Assembly: GCA_031253365.1 (NCBI GenBank)
Contig: JAIRWE010000076.1
Span: forward strand, 1-19,926
Origin: Oscillospiraceae bacterium
GTDB taxonomy: Bacteria; Bacillota; Clostridia; Oscillospirales; Ruminococcaceae
Direction: 5' to 3'
DNA: 19,926 bases
Part shown: positions 1 through 7,006 of the stretch, one piece after another
Layout: the number at the start of each line of letters is the position of its first letter
Numbering within the stretch: position 1 is the stretch's first letter
Notes under the pieces: model-generated
The model's input: the letters and a program-made list of their open reading frames with translations, nothing else
The model's database searches: none
Told to the model about the DNA's origin: nothing
Program-made: the position numbers and the translations under genes

Positions 1-418
1 CGGCATCGAAAATCAAACGAACGTGATTATTATCGGCGCGGGAAATTTAGGGAGGGCGATTGCCTCCGGTATGAATTTTGAAAAGCGCGGATGCAGAATA
101 GTCGGAATTTTTGACAATAACCCGAATTTTGAAAACACCGAAGTCGCGGGTCATTTGATTATGGGAATGGAAAGACTCGCGGCGTTCTGCAAGGAAAATA
201 ACCCGAAAATCGCGGTTTTGTGTATTCCCGAAGAAAGCGCAAAAAGCGTCTGCGATACGTTAATCGCGCTTGATGTGCGAAACTTCTGGAATTTTTCGCA
301 TTTTGACATATATTTGCATTACGAGGACGTTACCGCCGAAAACGTACACTTGGGCGACAGTCTGCTGACTTTGGTTTATAACGTGAATTCCGCAAAAGGA
401 GAACTCCATGAGACGTAA
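1..418 (+). CDS. rex: Redox-sensing transcriptional repressor Rex, C-terminal part (5' end outside window)
   Basis: The frame is open from base 2 to the stop at 416-418, so this is the end of a gene that begins to the left of the window. The visible ~138 residues are the NAD(H)-binding Rossmann domain: a GAGNLG glycine-rich loop near the start, a GIFDNNP segment with the acidic residue at the end of the second strand, and the C-terminal ENVHLGDSLLTLVYNVN helix region typical of Rex (domain-swapped in known structures). The N-terminal winged-helix DNA-binding domain is not in view. Rex proteins sense the NADH/NAD+ ratio and repress fermentation and respiration genes when NADH is low. The last 11 bases overlap the start of the CotH-like gene, so the two are very probably co-transcribed. 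The family call is strong; which genes this Rex controls cannot be seen here. Confidence 0.93.
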   Translation, partial: GIENQTNVIIIGAGNLGRAIASGMNFEKRGCRIVGIFDNNPNFENTEVAGHLIMGMERLAAFCKENNPKIAVLCIPEESAKSVCDTLIALDVRNFWNFSHFDIYLHYEDVTAENVHLGDSLLTLVYNVNSAKGELHET

Positions 419-2831
419 AGCGATTATCGCCTTGGTGTTGATTTTCGGGGCGGCTTCGGTGATTTTCTTCGATAATTTGCCGTTTATCCCGAAAGGGCAG
501 ACGCCGCCCGATGAAAGCGCGTCCGCAAATTCGGACGGAACCGGCGAACCGCCCGCAAATCCGGGCGAAACCGACGAGCCGCCCGCGAACGCGGGCGACG
601 GCGGGGATTCCCTTGCGGTGATTTTTTCACACGATGCCGGATTTTATGACAGCGACTTTGATATTACGCTGACTTGCGCCGACCCCGAAGCGGAGATTTA
701 TTATACTTTGGACGGTTCGCCGCCGAACGGGGATTCGATTAAGTACGACGGAGCCTTACCCGTGACGGTAAGAAACGAAGTTACCGCCGCGACGGTTAAG
801 GCCGTTTCGATAAAAGACGGGGAGACGTCCCGCGTCGTCACCAAAAGCTATGTCACGGGCGCGAACGTGTCAAGCCGCTTTGATTCCGGCACGCTTGTTT
901 TCGTTTTGTCCGCCGACCCTTACGATTTGTACGATTATTACGACGGCATCGCCAATGAGGGCTTTTTGCGCGACGAATACAAAAAGTCGCCGGATTACAG
1001 GGGCGGTGAGATACAGCCCACCGCTCCGGCGAATTACAATAAGCGCGGCAAGGAAGCCGAACGCCCCATGTACGTTGAATTCTTCGACAGCGAAGGCAAG
1101 CTGCTCGGGGCGCAAGCGGCGGGCGCGCGGGTGGTCGGCGGGTGGTCGCGCGAACATTCGCAGAAGTCTTGGCAGCTTTACGCGAGATGGGAATACGGCG
1201 ACGCGGGGAAATTCAAGTACCCGTTCTTCAAAACGTCGTATTCAAGCGAAGGGCAGATTATCAGCCGATTTGACAGAATAAGGCTGAGGAATAACGGCAA
1301 CGACAGGGAGTTCGCGGCGGTAAGGGACGAGCTTACTTTGCAGTTGGCAAGGGAGGCGGGGTTTCTCGACACGCAGTCCGCCGTTCCCGCAGCGGTGTTC
1401 CTTAACGGGGAATACTACGGCTTCTCGTGGCTGAAGGAGTCTTATTGCAACGGTTATCTCGAACAGAAATACGGCGGGATAAAAGAGAATTATCAGATAA
1501 TTTCAAACGACGAAAAAGGGCGGGACGGCGAGGATTTCGCGGTTGAGGATTACGCTTATTTATATAAACTCGCGCAGGACGGTTTGACCGACGACGCGAA
1601 GTTCGAGGAATTTTGCTCGCTTGTCGATATTGATAACCTTATGCTGTTTTACGCCGTGCAGATTTACATCGACGACAGGGACTGGCCCAATAACAACATG
1701 ATGATGTGGCGGTATTACCCCGACGAGGGCGAGGAAGTGACAAATCCGTACAACGACGGGAAATGGCGGTACATGATGTTCGACGTGGAATTTTCCTGGG
1801 GTCTTTACGGGAGCGGGTACAGAGCCGACACCTTGAAAAACGTTCTGACGGGCAGCGGGAATCATATGGGAGGGAAATCCGTCATATTGAGCGCTTTGAC
1901 GGAACGCCCCGATATGCGGGAAAAATTCGCCAATACGATATGCGACTTGATTAGCGGCGCGTTCAGCCCCGAAAACGCGCGGCGCGTTCTGGAAGAGTTG
2001 ATTTCCGAAAGCGACACGGAGTGTATGTACGCGCTCGACAACAATACAATCGCCCCCGACAACCCTTGGTGGCCAAGCAGGGACAGCTTCGCGGACAGCC
2101 GCAAACAAATAAGGGATTTCGCGGCTAAACGCCCCGATGTTATGTATAAGGCGATTTGCGGCAGCTTCGGTTACGAGAACAGCATGTACGAGGTTTCGGT
2201 GAGTGCGCCCGACGGGGCGGAAGTCTGCCTCGGCACACAAAAACTCACGCGCGGGGGGAAACTTACGGGGAAGTATTTTGACGCTTGCCGCGTTACGGTG
2301 AAGGCGCGGGCTTATCGCGGGTATGAAGTATCCCACTGGACGGTGAACGGCGAGATATTTTACGGGGAAAGCGTTACGGTCAGCCCCGAAAACTTTCAGG
2401 GCGAAGTAATTGACGTGACGCTTCATCTGCGGCAAAGCGACGATGAATTGCCGATTTACATCAGCGCGGTTCATTGTGCCGGGGGCGACCTGATTGAACT
2501 TTATAATCCCAACAAAACCGTCGCTTCCACCGAAAACCTGTATCTTTCCGACGACGCCGAAAACCTTAAAAGATGGAAAATTCCGGCGATGAACATATCG
2601 CCCGAAGGTTCGCTGGTAATAGTGTGCAAAAACAACAATTCCGAGGAAGCGTTGATGAAAGCGCGAACCAATTTCAATGTAAAAGAGGGAGAAACGCTGT
2701 ATTTATCGGATGAATACGGGGTAATTACGGGATATGTCAACATCGTGAACACGAAAAAGGACGAGGAGTTAAGGCGTCAGACAGACGGAAGTTACGAGGT
2801 CGTCAAGAAAAAAGGGTATTATGAAGGATAA
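408..2831 (+). CDS. Membrane-anchored CotH-type kinase with surface-type accessory domains
   Basis: This 807-residue protein starts at ATG 408, 7 bases after an AAAGGAG ribosome site that lies inside rex. Order of parts: an N-terminal signal-anchor helix (about 5-26, no lipobox cysteine), a Pro/Glu/Gly-rich linker (31-67), a chitobiase-C-terminal/Fn3-associated-like beta domain (about 80-148, with YYTLDGSPP), a CotH kinase domain (about 235-470), a divergent InlB B-repeat-like segment (about 594-672) and a lamin-tail-like domain (about 684-780, with LIELYNP). In the CotH region I see LNGEYYGFSWLKE, then DWPNNN at 425-430 and FDVEFSWG at 458-465; the second acidic residue is Glu461 where many CotH proteins have Asp. 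CotH of Bacillus is an atypical kinase that phosphorylates spore coat proteins. The domains here suggest an extracytoplasmic, envelope-linked protein rather than a coat protein, and its substrate is unknown. Its stop overlaps the next gene by 11 bases. Confidence 0.85.
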   Translation: MRRKAIIALVLIFGAASVIFFDNLPFIPKGQTPPDESASANSDGTGEPPANPGETDEPPANAGDGGDSLAVIFSHDAGFYDSDFDITLTCADPEAEIYYTLDGSPPNGDSIKYDGALPVTVRNEVTAATVKAVSIKDGETSRVVTKSYVTGANVSSRFDSGTLVFVLSADPYDLYDYYDGIANEGFLRDEYKKSPDYRGGEIQPTAPANYNKRGKEAERPMYVEFFDSEGKLLGAQAAGARVVGGWSREHSQKSWQLYARWEYGDAGKFKYPFFKTSYSSEGQIISRFDRIRLRNNGNDREFAAVRDELTLQLAREAGFLDTQSAVPAAVFLNGEYYGFSWLKESYCNGYLEQKYGGIKENYQIISNDEKGRDGEDFAVEDYAYLYKLAQDGLTDDAKFEEFCSLVDIDNLMLFYAVQIYIDDRDWPNNNMMMWRYYPDEGEEVTNPYNDGKWRYMMFDVEFSWGLYGSGYRADTLKNVLTGSGNHMGGKSVILSALTERPDMREKFANTICDLISGAFSPENARRVLEELISESDTECMYALDNNTIAPDNPWWPSRDSFADSRKQIRDFAAKRPDVMYKAICGSFGYENSMYEVSVSAPDGAEVCLGTQKLTRGGKLTGKYFDACRVTVKARAYRGYEVSHWTVNGEIFYGESVTVSPENFQGEVIDVTLHLRQSDDELPIYISAVHCAGGDLIELYNPNKTVASTENLYLSDDAENLKRWKIPAMNISPEGSLVIVCKNNNSEEALMKARTNFNVKEGETLYLSDEYGVITGYVNIVNTKKDEELRRQTDGSYEVVKKKGYYEG

Positions 2832-4971
2832 ATCCGAAACGCGAAAAGCGCGGGATGCCAATCCCCCCTTAATGAGCAAATTTGTCGCTTTTTCCGTCAC
2901 GCTGTTTTTTGTTATACTCGTGGCGGGAATTGTCGCGTTTATGCTTTCAATGCAGCAGATTATCGGGGAAAACAAAAACGCCGAAATGTCAAAAATGCTT
3001 GAAGTCGAACGGATTAAACTGGAAACGTCCGTGACGAACGAGATTGTTCTTGTCATTAAAATGGCGGATTCGCCGTTAATTCAGCAGTATTTTTCCGACC
3101 CGGGCGACGCGCGGCTTGAAAAAATGGCGTTCGAGGAGATAAACGCCTATCGCTACTCTTTTTCGGCGAATTCGGTTTTCTGGGTGAACGATATTGACCG
3201 GCTGTTTTATTTTGACGACAACGAACCGTTTGTTCTCAACCCCGACGCCCCCGAAAATTATTGGTATTACATGACGCTTTATGAAACCGAGTCATATAAC
3301 TTTAACATCAATTACAACCCGGATTTGAAGCTGACAAATCTTTGGATTAACGCACCGGTTTTCGACGAGGACGGAAATCCGTCGGGAATAATGGGAACCG
3401 GCATTGAGATAACCGATTATCTCGATATGGTTTACAGCGATTATGAGGGAAGGGCGGATTTTTATTATTTCAACGCCGCAGGTGAAATAACCGCCGCCGT
3501 TGACCCGGTCCTTGTCGCCGAAAAGAAGAATATAGACGACGAGTTGGGCGTGAGCGTCGCCGAACCCGCGTTGAGCATCAAACCCGGCGAAACGTGGAAC
3601 ATAGACGCCCCGTCCGGAAAAATAACGGTGGGTACCGTGCCGTTGCTGGAATGGTATTCCGTCGCCGTGATGTACAACAGCCCGGAAGACTATAACAACC
3701 CCCTGACCGTGCTTTTTGTCGTGATGCTCGCGGTTATAGTGTTTATTATCATAATATTCAACGTATTTATCGCCGGGCTTTTGAAGCCGCTGCGTAAATC
3801 AATGGTCGAAGCGGAATCCGCGAACCGCGCCAAATCCGCTTTTTTGGCGAGTATGAGCCACGAAATACGCACGCCGATAAACGCCATAATCGGCATGACG
3901 GAAATCGGGAGGATTGCCGACGACGTTGAGCGCAAGGACTACGCGATAGGCAAGATAAAGGAAGCGTCGGAGCACCTGCTGGGTGTTATAAACGATATAC
4001 TTGACTTTTCCAAAATCGAGGCGAACAAGCTGGAGCTGTCCCCCGCCGAGTTTGACTTTGAGAAAATGATTGAAAACGTGGTTTCCATCATCAACTTTCG
4101 GGTGACGGAAAAGCGTCAGCAACTTTCCGTGATTACGGACGCGAATGTGCCGAAATTCCTCGTAGGCGACGACCAGCGTTTGGCGCAGGTAATAATAAAC
4201 CTGCTTTCAAACGCGGTGAAATTCACTCCGGAATACGGCGAAATTCGCTTTAACGCGGTTTTCATCGGTGAAAGCGGGGAGGAGTGCGGGTTACGTTTTG
4301 AAGTATCGGACAGCGGCATAGGAATATCCCCCGAACAGCAAAAAAAGCTGTTCGGAGCTTTCGAGCAGGCTGAAAGCGGAATAAGCCGCAAGTTCGGCGG
4401 CACGGGTCTGGGGCTTGTCATTTCAAAAAGAATTGTCGAGCTTATGGGCGGGGAAATTTGGGTTGAATCCGAACTCGGCGAGGGCGCGCGGTTTGTATTC
4501 ACGGTGAAGGCGCGGCGCGGCAACGCCGAGCGGATTGACAAATCAAAAGACGGAAAAGCACGGGTTCTCGAAAAGAACGAATTTATCGGGAAGCGTCTGC
4601 TCCTTGTCGAGGATATAGAAATCAATCGCGAAATCGTCATGGCGCTTCTCGCCGACACGGGGCTGAAAATCGACTGCGCCGAAAACGGCAGGGCGGCGCT
4701 TAAAGCGATGAAAGCCAATCCCGGTAAATACGACTTGGTGTTAATGGATATGGAAATGCCCGAAATGGACGGGCTTGAAGCGACAAGGCGTATTCGCGGG
4801 TTGACCGAAAGCGGCGTCAACGCTTCGGGGGTGCCGATTATCGCAATGACCGCCAACGTATTCAAAGAAGATATAAATAACTGCTTTGAGGCGGGAATGA
4901 ACGACCATCTGGGGAAACCGATAGACATGGGCGAGTTATCCGTAAAATTGCGCAAATATCTGGAGGATTAA
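2821..4971 (+). CDS. Hybrid sensor histidine kinase (extracellular Cache-like sensor, HisKA, HATPase, receiver)
   Basis: 716 residues. Two membrane helices (about 19-42 and 294-320) flank a ~250-residue extracytoplasmic region that looks like a Cache-type ligand-binding domain (LWINAPVFDEDG, GIMGTGIEI). A HisKA domain follows with phospho-accepting His347 in SMSHEIRTP, then an HATPase_c domain with N-box Asn464 (NLLSNAVKFT), G1 DSGIGI at 497-502 and G2 GGTGLGL at about 526-532. The C-terminal receiver (about 591-716) has Glu597/Asp598, phospho-acceptor Asp643 in LMDMEMPEMDG, Thr677 and Lys699, so all the usual active residues are present. There is no HPt or DNA-binding output domain; a partner elsewhere must take the phosphoryl group onward. 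The ATG lies inside the end of the CotH-like gene (ATGAAGGATAA, 11-base overlap) behind AAAAAAGGG, which suggests translational coupling. The ligand is unknown. Confidence 0.92.
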   Translation: MKDKSETRKARDANPPLMSKFVAFSVTLFFVILVAGIVAFMLSMQQIIGENKNAEMSKMLEVERIKLETSVTNEIVLVIKMADSPLIQQYFSDPGDARLEKMAFEEINAYRYSFSANSVFWVNDIDRLFYFDDNEPFVLNPDAPENYWYYMTLYETESYNFNINYNPDLKLTNLWINAPVFDEDGNPSGIMGTGIEITDYLDMVYSDYEGRADFYYFNAAGEITAAVDPVLVAEKKNIDDELGVSVAEPALSIKPGETWNIDAPSGKITVGTVPLLEWYSVAVMYNSPEDYNNPLTVLFVVMLAVIVFIIIIFNVFIAGLLKPLRKSMVEAESANRAKSAFLASMSHEIRTPINAIIGMTEIGRIADDVERKDYAIGKIKEASEHLLGVINDILDFSKIEANKLELSPAEFDFEKMIENVVSIINFRVTEKRQQLSVITDANVPKFLVGDDQRLAQVIINLLSNAVKFTPEYGEIRFNAVFIGESGEECGLRFEVSDSGIGISPEQQKKLFGAFEQAESGISRKFGGTGLGLVISKRIVELMGGEIWVESELGEGARFVFTVKARRGNAERIDKSKDGKARVLEKNEFIGKRLLLVEDIEINREIVMALLADTGLKIDCAENGRAALKAMKANPGKYDLVLMDMEMPEMDGLEATRRIRGLTESGVNASGVPIIAMTANVFKEDINNCFEAGMNDHLGKPIDMGELSVKLRKYLED

Positions 4972-5009
4972 GAACCTGTATTCAGCAAGGCTTTCGGGGG
5001 TTGCCTGAG

Positions 5010-5984
5010 ATGTGCGGAACAAAGAAAACATTTCTCGTAATAATATGCGGTCCCACCGCTTCCGGAAAAACCGCACTCGCCGCCGATATTGCCGAAAAAT
5101 TCGGCGGTGAGGTTATAAACGCCGATTCCATGCAGATTTACGGCGGAATCAACATAGCCTCCGCCATACCGAACGAAGCCGAAAGAAGGGGAATCCCCCA
5201 TCATCTTTTCGGCATAATCGAGCCGGAAAGGGCGTTTTCCGTCGCGCAGTGGCTTGTTATCGCGCGCGAATCGGTGGGCGAAATCTCGTCGCGCGGCTCG
5301 CTGCCCGTCGTTGTGGGCGGAACGGGGCTTTATATCACCTCTCTCGCCGACAACATAGTATTCGACAACGTCGGGGGCGCTTGGGATTTTCGCGGGGAAA
5401 TGAAACGGCTTGCCGACGAGCGCGGTAACGCGTTTTTGTTGGAAAAACTGCGCGAGACCGACCCCGAAGCCGCTTCAAAGCTGCACGAAAACAACGTCAA
5501 GCGCGTTATTCGCGCGCTTGAAACTCACAGATTAAGCGGGAAAAGCATGAACGCGAGGCGCGACGAAAGCAAAAGCGTCCCCTCGCCGTATGAAATCTGT
5601 ATAATCGGAATAGATTTTGAAGACAGAAAAACGCTTTACGACAGAATAAACCGACGGGTCGACGCGATGGTTTCCGGCGGGTTGGTCGGGGAGGCAAGGG
5701 CGTTTTATTCACGTAAAAACATCCCCACGGCGTCCCAGACAATCGGGCACAAGGAATTTTTCCCTTTCTTTGACGGAAATTCGACGCTTGACGAGTGTAT
5801 CGAAAATCTGAAGAAACGCACGCGCAATTACGCGAAAAGGCAGCTGACTTGGTTCCGAAGGAACAAGAAAATACAGTGGCTGATAATGAAAGACGAAACG
5901 GATTATGATAAAATCCTGAAAGACGCCGTAAGAATAATAGACGACCGCCGCAACGCCGTTTCCGGCGGGAAAGGACAGGCGTGA
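5010..5984 (+). CDS. miaA: tRNA dimethylallyltransferase MiaA
   Basis: Transfers a dimethylallyl group from DMAPP to N6 of A37 in tRNAs that read codons starting with U; a cytoplasmic enzyme. About 324 residues, the usual family length. The P-loop GPTASGKT is at residues 14-21, followed by the DSMQIYGG substrate loop (family DSxQxY), HHLFGIIEP, GGTGLYI and the C-terminal KRQLTWFRRN motif. I prefer ATG 5010, about 9 bases after GGGGG; an in-frame TTG at 5001 would add three residues but sits directly on the G run. The gene follows the histidine kinase stop by 38 bases and overlaps the next gene by 4, so it is probably part of the rex operon. The Clostridial neighbours mutS/mutL/hfq are not beside it. 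Confidence 0.95.
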   Translation: MCGTKKTFLVIICGPTASGKTALAADIAEKFGGEVINADSMQIYGGINIASAIPNEAERRGIPHHLFGIIEPERAFSVAQWLVIARESVGEISSRGSLPVVVGGTGLYITSLADNIVFDNVGGAWDFRGEMKRLADERGNAFLLEKLRETDPEAASKLHENNVKRVIRALETHRLSGKSMNARRDESKSVPSPYEICIIGIDFEDRKTLYDRINRRVDAMVSGGLVGEARAFYSRKNIPTASQTIGHKEFFPFFDGNSTLDECIENLKKRTRNYAKRQLTWFRRNKKIQWLIMKDETDYDKILKDAVRIIDDRRNAVSGGKGQA

Positions 5985-6628
5985 AAATGACATCGACAAA
6001 TTATTCCGAGCAATCGAGGGAAAACGGGATGCGGCTCATAACCGCGTCGGAAAAAGGCGACGTTGAAGCCGTTAAATCGTTGTTGGAAAAAGGCGCGTAC
6101 ATTCACGCGCAGGATAACGACGGAAAGTGCGCCCTTGTCGCCGCCGCTTACAACAACCGTCTTGAAATTGTCGATTTGTTGATTAACGCGGGCGCGGACG
6201 TCAATATGAAAGACAACACACTTCAAAGCGCGTATTTGATTTCAACGTCGGAGGGATATACGCAGTTGTTGAAAAAAACAATAAAAGCGGGTGCAGACGT
6301 CCATTGCACGGACAGTTACAACGGAACCGGCTTAATTCGCGCCGCCGACCGCGGACACGTTGAAATTATAAGGACGCTTTTGGAAACGGATATTCGCGTC
6401 AATCATATCAACAGGATAGGTTGGACCGCGTTGCTCGAAGCGATTATATTGGGCGACGGTGGGGCGCGCCATACGGAGGTTGTGCGTTTATTGACCGATT
6501 TCGGCGCGGACGTCAACCTGCCGGATAAAGACGGGGTTACGCCGTTGGCACACGCCGAAAGCAGAAATTTTACCGATATTGTTAAAATATTGGAAAACGC
6601 GGGAGCTAAGCGGAAAGCAGGCGATTAA
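5981..6628 (+). CDS. Cytoplasmic ankyrin-repeat protein
   Basis: 215 residues made almost entirely of about six ankyrin repeats, with no signal peptide or membrane helix, so probably a cytoplasmic protein-binding scaffold. Repeat signatures include DGKCALVAAAYNNRLEIVDLL, GADVNMKD, GTGLIRAADRGHVEIIRTLL, GWTALLEAIILGDGG and DGVTPLAHAESRNFTDIVKIL. The GLIRAADRGHVEI and GWTALLEAIILGDGG segments match, from memory, a widely shared bacterial ankyrin family of unknown partner. The start is GTG 5981, which overlaps the miaA stop (GTGA) and lies 5 bases after AAGGAC; ATG 5987 is a less likely alternative. It is the last gene of the plus-strand operon, and its stop is only 5 bases from the stop of convergent cutA. 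The function cannot be assigned from the repeats. Confidence 0.88.
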   Translation: MKMTSTNYSEQSRENGMRLITASEKGDVEAVKSLLEKGAYIHAQDNDGKCALVAAAYNNRLEIVDLLINAGADVNMKDNTLQSAYLISTSEGYTQLLKKTIKAGADVHCTDSYNGTGLIRAADRGHVEIIRTLLETDIRVNHINRIGWTALLEAIILGDGGARHTEVVRLLTDFGADVNLPDKDGVTPLAHAESRNFTDIVKILENAGAKRKAGD

Positions 6629-6633
6629 GAACC

Positions 6634-6951
6634 TTAACTTTCCACGCACTCACCAATCCATTTCAAATAGTCCGGCAATCCGTCCGCAATCGGAACCCGC
6701 ACAATCTCCGGCACTTTATGGTAGTGGTTTTCCTTGATTGCCGCGGAGATTTCCCCGAACAGCTCCGTCCTTGATTTTATGAACAGCATGGTTTCTTTCT
6801 CTTCGCAGATTTCGTTTTTCCACGAATACACGCTTTCAATCGGGAAAAGCTGAACGCAAGCCGCCAACCGTTTCTCGACCAGCAGTTTGGCGATTTTCCT
6901 TGCCGACGCCTTGTCGGGGTATGTGGTTAAAATAATCGAACACTCGCTCAT
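6634..6951 (-). CDS. cutA: CutA1-family divalent-cation tolerance protein
   Basis: 105 residues, the normal length of the small trimeric CutA1 family. Family features are visible throughout: an ILTTYPD N-terminal strand, RLAACVQLFPIESVYSW, EEKETMLFIKSR, HYHKVPEIVRVPI and LPDYLKWI near the C-terminus. CutA1 has been linked to copper tolerance in E. coli and is exceptionally stable, but its physiological role is unsettled. It lies 55 bases downstream of uvrA on the same strand and is probably the last gene of the ftsZ-uvrA-cutA transcript. The ribosome site is not tight: GGGAG lies about 16 bases before the ATG. The family call is firm; a specific metal role here is only inference from the name. 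Confidence 0.93.
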   Translation of the reverse strand: MSECSIILTTYPDKASARKIAKLLVEKRLAACVQLFPIESVYSWKNEICEEKETMLFIKSRTELFGEISAAIKENHYHKVPEIVRVPIADGLPDYLKWIGECVES

Positions 6952-7006
6952 TTCGCGTTATATCTCACTCCCGTTTTTTTATTCGGCTGTTTCCGAAGGG
7001 CGTTCG

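Noticed and set aside
1560..2474. 304-codon open frame on the minus strand opposite the CotH-like gene
   Set aside because: Antisense to a gene with clear domains; no ribosome site or family match.
4116..4955. 279-codon open frame on the minus strand opposite the histidine kinase
   Set aside because: Ser/Ile/Pro-rich antisense translation of conserved kinase and receiver motifs.
4972..5009. Short gap between the histidine kinase and miaA examined as a terminator, promoter or mobile-element scar
   Set aside because: Only a weak 4-bp AGGC/GCCT pairing and a G run serving as a ribosome site are seen; no -10/-35 pair and no U tract.
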